The notes under the pieces are model-generated. The model had not been told where the DNA came from. It did not search any database and saw only the letters and a list, made by a program, of their open reading frames with translations. The translations under genes were made by a program, and so were the position numbers. Positions 32,258 through 43,575 of a stretch of 64,000 nt of DNA are shown here, one piece after another. Within the stretch, counting starts at the first letter, position 1, and each line of letters begins with the position of its first letter. Source of the DNA: Beverwykella pulmonaria (taxonomy: Eukaryota > Ascomycota > Dothideomycetes > Pleosporales > Melanommataceae); assembly GCA_001599595.1 (NCBI GenBank), contig BCHH01000010.1, positions 1,175,392-1,239,391 on the forward strand, written 5' to 3'.

Positions 32258-33302
32258 TCACCACCCACGCCCCGGCATCCCATCCAAACCGTCGATATCA
32301 TACAAGTCTACTTTACGAGCTGCAGCCCACGCGTCCAGACTGTTCCAGTTCGCGCACTTTCGAGGAGTTTGGGGATTGGGTCGCGGTCGCGGATGGCCTG
32401 GTGTGGCTTCGAACCACTCGAGGGTGATAGGGACGAGGGAAGCGGTGCACATTATTGCTTGTCGGAGGTAGCTAATGCAATGCTCTTTGCAACCCCTGTT
32501 AGTGGTGGTATCGTAGACAAATGATGAAGAATTTCGTACCCGCATGCCACTTCTGGAAGTTGTACTCATCCGACTCCTGGCTAAGGGACGGGAAGTAGTG
32601 ATCATTATGAATCCACCGATAGAGGGTCTTCAGGCAATGAAGCTCATGATACACGGAGAAACTGATGACCTTGTCGTCGCTATTGACAACGCCGATTGTG
32701 CTCCTGTTCAATCCAAGTCTGCTGTACTCGGCTGAGGTGATACGAAAATAGGGATCTGCTCAGCGTCAGAGGATCGTCGAGAGCACGTGGGGGCCTGCAC
32801 GCATGGTCTTCCCACGGTCTTGGGAAGTGCAGATCAGAGCTAGAATGGGAACATACTTTGGAGAAGCTGGGACCAGGATTCGTCGACCTCTGGTCTGGGA
32901 TCCCCAATGAAGGGGTTTGGGAATAACTTGTCGTCGAACTGAATTGGACGTTTGTCGTATTTGAAGGCTGGTTGTGCCGGTGCTGAGGAAAACCGAAGGT
33001 TAATGTGCGGGATTTTCTCTAGGACATCAAACAAAGAGATACATACAATATGGCTCTGGGGGAGAGCGCCCCGACGCACCGAGCAGCATAAAAGTGATCA
33101 GCGAGCCCAGCGCAGCAGACAGCAAAGCAATGAGTACAGCCCCGAACAGAAGTTGCCAATTCTTAAACCTCAAGCTGAATGGTACCGTTTCATACGCAGA
33201 ATTGTACTGCTCCTTCGTGACGTCTCCCAACAGCAAGACTCCCTCTTCGTCTTTTTCATTTCTCATCGTGCAATTCCGTGAGTTTGTGTGATTGTTCTTC
33301 AC
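32258..33302 (-). CDS. UstYa-family (DUF3328) oxidase-like protein, copy 2
   Basis: Exons 33302-33047, 32982-32857, 32755-32540 and 32484-32258, with introns of 64, 101, 55 bp, give about 274 residues. A membrane helix lies at about residues 49-74. Motifs: HELHC at 164-168 and HAEHC at 198-202, the second formed across the last splice junction, followed by YLRQAIMCTASLVPITLEW. Both HxxHC motifs are thus present. The C-terminus is Pro-rich (PGHPRPRPNPQTPRKC) and then WNSLDAW. It shares topology with copy 1 but is clearly diverged in sequence, so the two probably act on different steps or as a pair. It is transcribed away from the small secreted-peptide gene, sharing a 0.68-kb upstream region with it. 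Confidence 0.9.
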
Positions 33303-33981
33303 CTTGGAAGTAGTTGTATAGTGCCGACAAAGAACGATACCAACATATCAGACCACTGCGGATTGCAAAACAAGTCTAATGCTCCCCGTATCCCAACAGC
33401 ATAGTCTTGGTGCTTACCACCGGGAATACTAAAGGACCGTGCACGGCATAAACAACCGACTGACCGGGTATATGAGCGAAACCAGACCTCGGATTCGGAA
33501 TTCCTGGCGAGCGGAAGAACTCGCCATCATTTTGCAAGGAACAGGGAATTGAAGGAGCTTAAAATGCCAAATATATCATTGACAGGGTTCCCGAGGTTCG
33601 CGATACTGTTTGCCGAAATTGTCATAGCACGCTTCACCTTGCGTTATCAATAGCGACCAGAGTCCGGCAGATAATTGAAAGGATGATGGCGCTCCCGCGG
33701 AACTTGCCCTCGGGGTTGAAAGCATAGAGGCTTTGGGCTGTTCGATAGAAGCAATTAGCAAAGCGTCGTGCGAGGGGACAGGGGCAAGCATATATACCCA
33801 ACTGCAAATCTCAACTTTCGTACTTGATCATCATCGTCTTCGGCATCCTACTACCTACACTCCTTAGCCCTGTCTTGATTTCACACCGATCATCATTTGA
33901 AAATTCGTCCGGATTGCTCTTTCGTTTTGGAGCACAGGGCATCGTACAACAGGTTCTCTCTCGCGCGCGTTCGACAAGATC
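33303..33981. promoter_or_regulatory. Shared divergent promoter between UstYa copy 2 and the small peptide gene
   Basis: This 679-bp stretch lies between two head-to-head starts (33302 minus, 33982 plus) and has no coding signal of its own. Such an arrangement allows joint control of precursor and modifying enzyme. No specific binding site was identified. Confidence 0.45.
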
Positions 33982-34227
33982 ATGCGCTTTCTCACGATAG
34001 CTACTGTGTTGCTCGGTCTCTCGCACAACACCATCTTCGCGGTTCCAGTAAATTCGAGTTAGGCACCCTCCCCACTCTATCAGAGACCTTGAATCTAATG
34101 TGCCATAGCAGCACTAAATCCTCCAGCGGAGTCACTCGAACAAGACGAAGCCGTGGTCTGGAAATTTGAGGCGAACAAGGCGGCGAAACCTGGAATTGGG
34201 AAAGTGCAGACCTGGAGGGAAAGGTGA
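33982..34227 (+). CDS. Small secreted peptide, candidate RiPP precursor
   Basis: Exon 1 33982-34057 and exon 2 34109-34227, joined across a 51-bp intron (GTTAGG...TCTAAT...ATAG), encode 64 residues. The N-terminus MRFLTIATVLLGLSHNTIFA is a clear signal peptide with likely cleavage near FA-VP. The mature part is short, with an acidic PAESLEQDEA stretch, then VVWKFEANKAAK and KVQTWRER. The Trp-basic pairs (WK, WR) spaced along a small secreted peptide recall fungal RiPP precursors that carry W/K/R-containing core units, but there are no exact repeats and no classical Lys-Arg Kex2 sites. Reading through a possible second intron (34225-34291) would extend it by about 20 residues (...SNDKLCTSEHVLGG...). 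An ordinary small secreted protein or effector is the main alternative. Confidence 0.5.
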
Positions 34228-34887
34228 CGCAACGTGGGTGCGGGTGGTGGTTGGTTGCTTGGTTGGCCTGTGTGATATTTACCACGCGAGGTCCAACGAC
34301 AAGCTATGTACGAGCGAGCATGTGCTTGGAGGTACTGTTATTAAGATACCCTGAATGTGATAATTTCATGTATAATAGTTCTAATAATGGAACTGGGGAA
34401 ATGAGAAAACGCGACAAGCGAGTAGAAGTCAAACATGAATGGTCAGTTCTACTGCACAGGTTCGATAAAAGGTTAGCGCCGGTAGTTGAAGCTCCCGTAT
34501 TTAGCCCAGCACGCGGAAGAAGGATTATCGCCAGGGCCCAAGTGAGAGCCCCAACAATATCCAAACGAGTAAACACGAGTACGCTCGGACCATATGCACA
34601 ACTCCCATGTTCTAGCCATGGTTGTGGATGCAGATATCGCGTGGTACGGATGGCCATTCCGAAGCATGATGTGCTGGTGACACAAAGTACGAGCTTGCAT
34701 ACATCAACGCATATATCCTCGAGAGCCGGCCGCGGGAGAATCCAAATTGATTGCGCAGAGTAACACAGACACGATATCTGGGATCCGACCGAGCTCTTTT
34801 CCTCTGCGCTGGGACTGAGGATTCATCCGACACCACTTTGCCAGTCCCGGGGTTGCTTTTTTTTTTACCCCACAAATTGATCGAATT
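34228..34887. other. Intergenic between peptide gene and rhodopsin-like gene
   Basis: The 179-codon plus frame (34224-34763) and the opposing minus frames show no domain and overlap each other; they are not called. A T-run (34858-34865) lies about 20 bp before the next ATG. Confidence 0.4.
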
Positions 34888-36133
34888 ATGGGGAAATCAA
34901 CTCCAGCAGCGACTCCGATCATTATCGCAACTCTGTTCCCAGCTCTTGCAATAATAATTGTTGCCGGTCGGTTCTGGGCAAGATGCGTAAAAAGGATAGC
35001 ATACAAGGCCGATGATTGGATGGTGCTTGTTGCGCTCGTTGCATGTGTTGGGAATGCAGTTACTCTGATAATTGGTATGACGGATCGCTGCCGATTTGCG
35101 CGAAGAAGAAGCTGACAACGAAAAGCTGCGACGCATGGCGAGCTTGGGAGAAAGCAGGCACTGGATCCAGAAGGAAATCCGTACCCAAACCCAGCATTGG
35201 AGACCTTCCAGAAGGTGGGTTCTTCGACACAGTGTGTTCGTCAAGTTGCTGACAGTATAGTAGAGCCTCTACGCAAACCAGATAACTTCGCAAATTGCCA
35301 TAACGCTGAGCCGGGCTGCCGTTCTCTTACTTTACACGCGGATCTTCTTTGCGCAGACCAATTTCATTTTCATCTCGAGATGTGTCCAAATCACCAATGC
35401 GCTTTGGGGCATATCGTTCCTTTTCGTCTATATCTTTCAGTGTTGGCCTATTAACTCAATTTGGAAGAAGACCTATGGTACCCGAAAACACTGCGTCGAT
35501 CCCGGGACTAGACTATGGTGCGGGATTGCTGTATCCTCACTAGTGATTGATTTCGCAATTCTCCTTTTGCCACTGCCGTATGTGTTCAGATTGCGGCTTC
35601 CAAGGAAGGAAAAGTGGGGTGTGGTTGGGATCTTCATGATGGGCGGACTGTGAGTTTCTCCAGAGAATCCATTTCCCCCTACTAACGAGGATTACAGTGT
35701 GCTTGCCGCTGCTATCGGTAAAACCTGGAACTTTTTCGAGGTTGGAAATCTGATCCAGCGAGACCGGCAGATTACTTGTAAGAACCAAATCTAGAAGTCC
35801 TTACAATTGATTGCTAACGACCCGAAAGATAATGAGTCCACATTGATGTATTGGAGTGTTCCCGAAAGCTGTCTTGCTGTAGTGTGTGCTTGTCTACCAA
35901 CCTTACGTGGTGCACTTGCCGACCTCTCATTCAAGGAAGTCATGAAGAGTGTCAGGATTTCTTTGTACAGGACGTCAAGCGGGACTCAGGATACTCATAA
36001 GTCGGGCAGCTTTAGCAAAAGTTCGGATCGTGAATCAGGAAATCTGAGAGCTGTTAGCTCACGCAACCTCTCATTCGAGACAACGCCATGGGGCAAGGGT
36101 GGAGACATAGAGAAAGGCAGGATTTCTCATTAA
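34888..36133 (+). CDS. SAT4-type fungal rhodopsin-like seven-helix membrane protein
   Basis: Five exons (34888-35074, 35126-35214, 35264-35649, 35698-35777, 35829-36133) with introns of 48-51 bp encode 348 residues, all frames continuous. The family pattern is clear: helix 1 from about residue 9, RFWARCVKRIAYKADDWMVL (the R...R....DDW signature), GELGRK, the helix 3 region SLYANQITSQIAITLSR, an FQCWPI motif at helix 4, RLWCGIAVSSLVIDFAILLLP at helix 5, and YWSVPESCLAVVCACLPTLR at helix 7. The tail is Ser-rich. These proteins are not light sensors; they are uncharacterised membrane proteins often found next to secondary-metabolism genes and related to PTH11-type receptors. Its position right after the peptide/UstYa genes may mean a role in the same pathway. 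Confidence 0.9.
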
Positions 36134-37322
36134 GATGAGCAAGTTAACTTTGAGTTTACCGGACTATGTATATCAACGATTCCTTTTGTGCATCGCATTG
36201 CCAACAATTGCTACTCTCCTTTTCTCACTCGCGAGCACATTCTGTATGGGGTTTCTATTCAACTCATTAGGAACGGGCGGAACCAAATGAATAGAAATTG
36301 TCGCGGAAGAGCATAGTCACTGCTCAGGTCGGAGCGATGCTCACGGCGTGAGAGGAAGTTCGCAGGGCGTGCTTCGCATCTCAACTTTCCATGATGGTCC
36401 GTGCGTACACACCAGTCGCCTTCGGGTTAACGCTCTTTTCAACTTCAACTTTCACTATTCTCACCACCACCGCCGCCTCAACACCAACTACACTTTTGCA
36501 TCTTTCTCGCCTTCACCTTCCGATGGCCCTCTAAATAATCTCTTGCACGTCTCACTATCGCGAAAAAGGCGAGCGCGTCACGTCAAGGGTCGGCCCACGC
36601 GTAGCTACCTCAATATCCAAAGACCTCCCCCATTCACGCCTCGGCTTATCTCAAGCTGTCTCCCTACCTGTAAGTCTCTCCCTCTCCTCCTCTCCTTCGC
36701 CCCTGCCAATGATGAACACCCATCCTTAGACCGAGGCCCTTCGACTCGAGCTCTTCAACCCTGCCAGCTCCAACGCAGCTCTGTCGCACGCGGAGATTCA
36801 GCAGTCGATTACCATGGCACACGCCTAGTCGGCATTTGCTGCGAGCGCGTGATATTCTGAGTGGTGATGAGCTGCGTGGGAAGGGGAGTTCGTCGTTGGG
36901 TCGGTGACGTTTTTGATCTTCTCTCTGAGGCATTGACGTTCCATTCTCCGAGATGTGAGAGTGCACTTGAGAAGATTAGCTAATTGTTAGTTATAGAGTA
37001 AGTCGGTTCGGAGAGTTTATACAGGGTTGCAAGCTGGAGGATGCGAGCTGGCTAAGCAAAAGGGAGGGATCTTGAGGCATCTGTAAGAAAGAAAAACTAA
37101 GTGAATTGAATCGAAATTATGTACTCCCAGCATATGTTCGCTCACATAATGTCACGAGTGCAAGTGAAGATGTTATACAAAAGAGCAACGCCTAATATTC
37201 ATGCCATCATATATATACTTATAACCAATAACACACAAAGAAAGTAACCGCAAGCCCAACTCAGAACCACCCCCGAAAAAAGCTGCCCGCCAAGATAGGC
37301 CAAACGCATCTCAGCGGCCCCT
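36134..37322. other. Intergenic; possible small spliced gene remnant
   Basis: A GTAAGT...TTAG intron-like segment (about 36669-36729) is followed by a coding-like run TEALRLELFNPASSNAALSH ending at a TAG at 36828. No reliable upstream exon joins it, so no gene is called. The remainder is AT-rich and lies downstream of the Hsp20 gene. Confidence 0.3.
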
Positions 37323-38426
37323 CTATTCAATATCTACCTTCCGCACCTCAACGAACCCCGTCTCCAACTTCGGCACCTCGACCCTCAACACGCCATCCTC
37401 AAGCTTGGCACTAATCCCCTCGACATCAATCTGCGCGGGATTCGCCCTCGTCCCCAGCCGAACCTTGCGCTCGAACGGCCCGACCTTGCGCTCATCCATC
37501 GCGAGCGTCTTCAGAAACTCCTCATCGCCCGGTCTGTATACCACACCAGCGATTGAGAGCTCAGATTTCTCGGCGTCCCAGTTCACGCCGACGTCTTCCT
37601 TCTTCGCGCCGGGGAGAGAGACGTGGATCACATATGCGGTCTCGGTGTCGAAGATGTCGGCGTCGGGGGTGAAGTCTTGGGGCTCGTTTTTGGTGGTGTT
37701 GTTCGCCTCGGGATTGAACAAACCAGCAGCGAAGCTCATGGGACTCCATGGCGCGCCGCCGCCGAATGGGCCACTGCGTCCTCCCCAGCCCCAGGGGCCT
37801 CCCCATCCACGTCCTCGACCGCCGAAGCCTCCACGGCCGTGGTGCCCGTAAGGTCCGTGGTGTCCATGAGGACCGTGAGGTCCAGGGCCAGGAGGTCCAT
37901 GATGGCGTCCTCGACGACCACCTCCGCAACGACGGGGACCGCCCCAGCCTTCAGTGTCAGAGCCAGATTCTCCTTCGCCGCGGCGACCATGACGTCCGCC
38001 TCCACAGCGTCCATGACGGCCCCAGCCTTCGGCATCTGAGCCTCCGCAGCGGCGGCCGCTGCTCCATCCTTCGTTGTCGGATGTAGATGGGCCCTCGCCG
38101 TTGCCCTTTTCATTCTCGGCGCCTTTTTCGCCGTCCGCAGCCTTCTCGCCGTCCATGTCTACATCCTTTTCCTTGTCGCCGGCGGGTTCATGCGGAGTAG
38201 GACCAGGTGGAGGAGGGCCACGGTAAGGGAATCCTCGACCACCCCAGGCCCCCCAGCCCCAGGGAGCGAAGGGGTGGGGAGGAGGCCCTTGTTCGCCACG
38301 CTCAGCGTTCTCATTCTCATTCTGGGTTGATTGAGAGAAGTAGGGGTGGGTTTGGCCTTGTTGCTCTAGGCTGGCGATGAAGTCCCAGAAGGGGGCTGAT
38401 TGGTTCATGTAGGTGACTGATGGCAT
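37323..38426 (-). CDS. Hsp20/alpha-crystallin-type small heat shock protein with long Gly/His/Cys-rich N-terminal region
   Basis: The ATG at 38426 ([20 protein letters not shown]) is chosen because the frame upstream to 38543 is low-complexity leader; 367 residues result. The alpha-crystallin domain covers about residues 255-365, from [19 protein letters not shown] through to VLRVEVPK. It is an ATP-independent chaperone domain. The preceding region is unusual: an acidic EKD-rich stretch, then three blocks of the form SD-x-EGW followed by RRCGGG-type segments, then [16 protein letters not shown] and a GRG-rich section. The family usually has 150-230 residues, so the N-terminus is strongly expanded. 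Upstream lie a TATA box on the minus strand (38696-38702) and a heat-shock-element-like site. Confidence 0.92.
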   Translation of the reverse strand: MPSVTYMNQSAPFWDFIASLEQQGQTHPYFSQSTQNENENAERGEQGPPPHPFAPWGWGAWGGRGFPYRGPPPPGPTPHEPAGDKEKDVDMDGEKAADGEKGAENEKGNGEGPSTSDNEGWSSGRRCGGSDAEGWGRHGRCGGGRHGRRGEGESGSDTEGWGGPRRCGGGRRGRHHGPPGPGPHGPHGHHGPYGHHGRGGFGGRGRGWGGPWGWGGRSGPFGGGAPWSPMSFAAGLFNPEANNTTKNEPQDFTPDADIFDTETAYVIHVSLPGAKKEDVGVNWDAEKSELSIAGVVYRPGDEEFLKTLAMDERKVGPFERKVRLGTRANPAQIDVEGISAKLEDGVLRVEVPKLETGFVEVRKVDIE

Positions 38427-39456
38427 ATTTACCAGAGTATGATATGATGCTTTATGTGACAAGATATGTATGAGTATGTGATTGTATCGATGAAGTTGAT
38501 GTTTGTACGAGGAGATGATGATAGAAAGGAAAGAAAGCAACACCTTACCCGCCTCCCAAACCGTCTTTATACAAGTCGCCCATTCCAGGCATCATCCAGC
38601 ACGTGAGGCCCACGTACGACTACCATCGCCACCTTTACGTCGGGATCGCTGTCAAACACAACCAGCTCCCATCTTCACCAATCAAACGCCCGAAATTATA
38701 TAAGCTTCGGAGCGTAAAGAAGGTTCTCGGACACTAACAACACCCGGAGCCTCGGAAGCCGCGTACTCACGCACGTGTCACACATGCTTCCATCCTCCGA
38801 CAGGCAGAAAAGGTTGCGCGTCATGGCATGAAATGTCGGCACATCGGGGTGCGGAGGGCCGACGTGTGGCGTTACACATGTGCGATTGGTCGGAAGTTCG
38901 AGTCGCCACAACACCCTCCAGGAATTTTTGTCTGAGGGGATGTACGAAAGAGAAGAGCATGGAAGACTCACGAAGAGTCATTGCTTCAGTTATGTTTGAG
39001 GCTGCATACGAGGGGGGATGTTGCTTCCAGGCTTTGCAATCGTGGACGCCACCTGGTTAAGTGACTGCAATTGCCTCGAGACGAAGGGGAGGATGCCAAG
39101 AGTGTGTCGATTCGCGAAGCAAGAGTTATCTGCCCATGTTTATCAGACGAGCGATGTGACTGAGAATCTTGCGCAGCCGGAAAGGTTGAATATGGCAACA
39201 CGTTAGAATTGTTGATACGGAGCAAAAGGTGTGAGGTTGTTAAGATCGAATCTCAAATGGCAAGTGGACTGCGGGGGCGGGGTAGCTTCCCTCCTCTTCT
39301 CGCAAATAGCTTCCCCTTCCTATGACGCCATTACGGCTACAAACCTCACCTCACAACCGCCTCACCACCACACCACCAACCACCAGCCCGTTTATAAACC
39401 AGCCACCACCCCTAATCCCACCCAAACCCCAATCCACCTCATACTACAATTTCAAC
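38427..39456. other. Divergent intergenic region between Hsp20 and SRPBCC genes
   Basis: It contains the minus-strand TATATAA box at 38696-38702 and the HSE-like site. AGGGG stress-element-like motifs occur (about 38935). Open frames here are small and unsupported. Confidence 0.5.
38719..38731 (-). promoter_or_regulatory. Heat shock element-like site upstream of the Hsp20 gene
   Basis: GAAGGTTCTCGGA gives three alternating nGAAn-type units (GAA, TTC, GGA for GAA) at the correct 5-bp spacing, about 295 bp upstream of the Hsp20 ATG and just beyond its TATA box. The third unit is imperfect. Confidence 0.5.
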
Positions 39457-40131
39457 ATGTCCGCCATCCCGACCTCGACCTCCGTCAGCGAATCCGCCGT
39501 GATCGACGCGCCCTTCAGCGCCGTCTGGCACCTGATCAAGCTGGCCGAGTTCTCGTCCTTCTGGTCGAAGCTGGCCAAGAGCGAGACTGTGCGCGGTACG
39601 AGTCCAGAGACGGACATTGTGCAGTGGACGTTTACGGATGGGACGGTGTTGGACGTCAAGCTGGAGGAGCATTCGGTATGTAAATACTCTTCCATTTCTT
39701 TTCACTGCTCTGTAATATTCTGGCTCTATTCCTGCACATGGAAGTCGAAGATTAAGTAAGGCAATTGGGGCAAAGGCTGTATGTTTAGCTACACGATAGG
39801 ATAGCTGCTAATGAAGCAAAAAGAGCATCGACCACTACATCACTTACAGCATCATCAGCTCTCAGCCAGCACTCACTTATACATCCGTCGTGAGCACCAT
39901 CCGCTGCTACCCCGTCACATCCGGCGCACACGAAGGCCACACGTATGTGACGTGGACTGGCAACTTCAGCAGCGATGCCGATGCAGGTGAATCCCCTTTC
40001 CCTTTCTCCCTCCACCATCTGGTTCAGTCAATGAGGTGTTGACGTGGCGTACTCCAGGTGTCATCGAAGACGCAAAGTTCAAGCGCCGCGAAGCACTTGC
40101 CGATCTCGCCAAAGCCGCGTCGAAGAAGTAG
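39457..40131 (+). CDS. SRPBCC (START-like / polyketide cyclase-type) protein
   Basis: Exons 39457-39675, 39824-39986 and 40058-40131, with introns of 148 and 71 bp, give 151 residues. The start MSAIPTSTSVSESAVIDAPF, then SAVWHLIKLAEFSSFWSKL is the characteristic first strand and helix pair of the SRPBCC fold; the middle strands (DIVQWTFTDGTVLDVKLEEHS, ITYSIISSQPALTYTSVVST, TYVTWTGNFSS) form the curved sheet, and the C-terminal helix is KFKRREALADLAKAA. The fold makes a hydrophobic ligand pocket; ligand and role are unknown. The length is typical for single-domain members. It is tail to tail with SPT20. Confidence 0.88.
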
Positions 40132-40653
40132 CAGGACAATGGACGCACACTACCACAAGCTGGGAGGGAGACGTGAAGAAAACAGGCTCAAAATGTGAAT
40201 CACGACGAAGGCAAAAGATTGCAAACTGAAGACCAGACATCACAAAAATGAATCAAACGATTGGGAAACAGAGCATGACGGTCGAGCTTGTACCAAAAAA
40301 AGAGGCGGCATAACCACTCAGTGCATGTATTATTATACACTGTCTCGTAGCCGCCCAAAACATCAAGTGGAACTTTCTAAATCATCGGGAATAAAAGACA
40401 TCAAGCCAACTCAAAGGTGACTAGTACAGGAAGTAACCAGCTCAGGAATTGACTATGAATTTTTTTTAACAGACTGAACGCGCCCCCAATGCAGCCTACG
40501 CCGATCCCTTTTCCGAGCCAGGGGTATCTACCGGGTACACCTATATCCAAAAAAACACCGTGTGAAGATCAAAATCATCCACAACAGCCTACCCATATTC
40601 ATTTCTCCAATACACCCATTCCAGCTCCAAATCCAAATCTAGAGACGTATTCC
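40132..40653. other. Convergent 3' regions of the SRPBCC and SPT20 genes
   Basis: No gene is called. The 155-codon plus-strand frame entering SPT20 is a shadow of its Gln/Met-rich tail. Confidence 0.5.
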
Positions 40654-43575
40654 CTAAACACCGCTCCACTCTCCCATCCCACTCCCATCACCCGGACCTG
40701 GTCTCTGCTGTCCCGCGCGCATCTGGGCTTGTGCCTGCGCTTGTCGCATGAGCATCATCTGCACTTGCTGCTGCTGCTGCTGGTTCATCTGGTTCATTGG
40801 AACCTGTCCCGGCATCCCTTGCATGCCGCCCATGGTCTGCATGTTCTGCATATTCATGTTCATGCCGCCCATGTTGCCGCCGTTCATCATCTGCAGGTTG
40901 TTCATCATGTTCTGCGGCATCTGGCCGCCGGCCATTCCATGCTGGCGCATTGCTAGCATCTGCTGTTGGCGAGCCTGGTTCGTGCGCTGTTGGAGCATTT
41001 GTTGGTATTGCTGCTGTTGTACTTGGACCGAGGTCTGCGCGTTGCCTCCTTGCATGCCCATCTGGTTTTGCATCGCTGGATTCATGTGCATCTGGCCGCC
41101 GGCTTGGGCTTGCGCCTGTGCGGCTTGCGCGGCCTGAGCCTGTTGGGTCCGCTGGCGCATGGCCATCTCGAGCTGCCGCATGGGTTGCATGTGTTGCTGG
41201 GGAACCGCTTGTTCGCTGCCGTACGTTGCAATCAGTTGTTGCTTTCGGTTCATGTACTGCGCCTGGAGCTGCTGCAAACTCATGTTACCGACTTGTAAAC
41301 CACCTTGAGCTTGAACGCCGACATGCGCCATACCATGGCCCGGATTTTGAGGCGACATGTTTGCCATTTGCTGCTGTTGCTGTTGCGCTTGCCATTGTTG
41401 GTAGAACTTCTGGGCGATCATGTTCGTGTATTGAGTCGCATCTTGGCCCTGTGGGATACCCTCACGCTGGACATGCATCCTGGCTTTGTGCATGGCCATT
41501 TGTTGTGGTGTCGCGTTCTGGCCAGGTGACATTTGCATACCTTGATGCATTGCCTGTGCACGAACGCGCTGTTGCAGTTGCAGTTGCTGTACTTGGGCCA
41601 TCCGCTGCATCTGCTCTTGCTGAGTCATGCCCGGCTGACCAGGCTGAGGAGTTCCCATCATAATCGGCGTTGCTCCTTGCATTGGAGTCGGGCTGCTTTG
41701 ATTTATACGTGGCTGCGGAGTAGATGCCATGGTACGAGCAGGCATGGCAGAGTTCATGACAGGAGTGCCTTGGATTATTTGTGGTGTCCCAGTTCGGCTC
41801 ATGGGCTGGTTCTGCTGCTGGCTGATAGTGCGAGCCATACCAGCAGCGGGGTGATGGGATACAGAAGATGGAGGTCGTGGCGGACTGCCCGCACCATGAT
41901 TCGAGGAAGTGGCGACCATTGGCGTGCTGCCCATAGGATGAGAGGCATGTCCTGCCATGAGCGGAGAGGCTGCTGCCATGGGAGTCCCTTGCCGGATAAC
42001 TGGAGAGGAGAACTGAGGTTGCGTAGCTGATAGGGGCGTCTGTGACTGTCCCGCATTAGCATTGGCCATCTGCTGGGTATGAGATGCCCTGACGGCATTA
42101 TCGTGCTGGAGCTGGAGTTGTTGCTGCTGCTGCTGTTGCTGCCTCGCATGTTGTTCTTGTCTATGGTGCATCAAGGCCGCGGTCTGCTCAGCCTGTCGGT
42201 TGGCTTCCATTTCTCTCCGCTTTTGGGCTTCCGATTCAACCTGTGCCTGTCTCTTCGCCTGTGCTACGCGTGCCTCGTCCTCCTTCTTCCGTCTTTCTGC
42301 TTCTTCGTGATTCATCTTAATCGTGGCTAGGGTCTTGAATCTGGCGAACGTCTGGACATTGGCGCCTCGGCCGCCCGATTGACCTTCGTCTCCGCCGGCC
42401 GCCGTTCCGGTCTTGGCGGCTTGCCATTCGTCACCTGCAAGCATGAAGCGTTGCATGTCAGCGGCCTCTGCTTCGTCTGCAGCCAATTCAGCAGTAGTCC
42501 TCTTACGACTCTTGCGTGGTGGTGCAGGATTCGTGTTGTTCGGATGCGTCATAGCCTGGATGAGCGCTACCGACTCCTCCAGACTCTTGGTTGGTTCGAG
42601 ATAGAGTTTCGGGCATGTAGCGTTCAAGACACTGGCCTCGAACTCGTGGACGTTGTCCTGGTCGATGGCCATCTTCTGCCGTTTCGGACTGCGCGCGAAA
42701 GACATTATAGGAGTGGGAGGGACAGAGGTAAGCGGCGTCGGTGGATTTCCCGCGGCTCGGCCAGCCGCCTGATTCCTGCGGTATGTCTGCATATCTGGAA
42801 CAGGCGTGGTAGCCAGCAGCTGGATATCTGTGTAGTGCGACTGGGTAGTAGGGAACAGCACCACGGTGGTGATCTTGACCTTGGCGGGCTGCTTTTGCGA
42901 GGCAGGCTGGCCAGGCGCGGGCATGTTCTCCTTGTCAACATCTTTGTCCTCCTTGATATCTTGCACTCTCGCTTGCCCGTCAGCCTGGTTAGGCTTGGCG
43001 GCTGGCTTAGTGGGATAGGGAACGTGTGGAGAGGGGGTGATGAAGTTGTTGTAGTTGTGGATGGAGAAGGGATCAGACTTGGTGCCGTCGGCGGTGCTAG
43101 CAGATTCATCTTTGGGTTTCACACCGCCAGAGCGGTAGTCGTGCACTTCGACAATGAGGCAATCTAAGACACCCTGTCAGCCGAGTTGAATGTATTTTCC
43201 GCAGTAGGTTTGCTTACTGTCATAGAATGGCACACCGCTCGCGTAGAACTCATCGAGCATGTTATGGGGAATCGTCTTCTCGCGAATGTGCTGCAGCAGC
43301 TCGCGCATGGGCGAGGCATACGACAGCGACTCCTGGGAGTCATTGAGGCGGAAATGGTTGGCGTGAAGGTGGACCCGCAGCGAGGCCGGCTTGCCCTTGA
43401 ACTTGGCCAGAATGTCCTGCTGCGTGTAGAGGAAGCGCTTCGGGTCCTCTTTCGCGCCGCCGTTCTCCATGTTGTTTGCTTTGGTCGTGGTAGAGCGCGC
43501 AAGGCTCGGGCGCTGAGACTCGCGGCGGAGACGCAGAGCCTGGGACGGGCGGGCACTCGCGACGGCAGCCGACAT
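40654..43575 (-). CDS. SPT20: Spt20, SAGA complex subunit
   Basis: Exon 1 43575-43218 and exon 2 43163-40654, with a 54-bp intron (GTAAGC...TTAG), give 955 residues. The Spt20 domain begins near residue 47 with KRFLYTQQDILAKFKGKPAS, LRVHLHANHFRL and, across the splice junction, PFYDNCLIVEVHDYR; it continues to ATCPKLYLEPTKSLEESVAL. Spt20 holds the SAGA coactivator together and bridges it to transcription factors. The C-terminal half is a very long Gln/Met/Pro-rich low-complexity region with polyQ tracts encoded by CAG/CAA repeats, as in other filamentous fungi. A Lys/Arg/Glu-rich coiled coil (EEAERRKKEDEARVAQAKRQ) lies in the middle. Assignment is firm. Confidence 0.95.

Noticed and set aside
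34224..34763. 179-codon plus-strand open frame between the peptide and rhodopsin-like genes
   Set aside because: No domain, overlaps equally long minus-strand frames, and lies in the likely promoter of the next gene.
34888..36133. Light-sensing microbial rhodopsin
   Set aside because: The sequence has the SAT4/PTH11-like pattern, not the retinal-binding lysine helix of opsins.
31366..36133. Claim of a complete ustiloxin-type cluster
   Set aside because: No tyrosinase, methyltransferase, P450, peptidase or repeat-core precursor is present in the window, so only a candidate locus can be stated.
36348..36860. 170-codon plus-strand open frame
   Set aside because: Composition is not protein-like and a better coding-like segment lies in another frame; no domain.
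40748..42030. Large plus-strand open frames opposite SPT20
   Set aside because: They mirror the Gln/Met-rich CAG/CAA tracts of SPT20 on the other strand.
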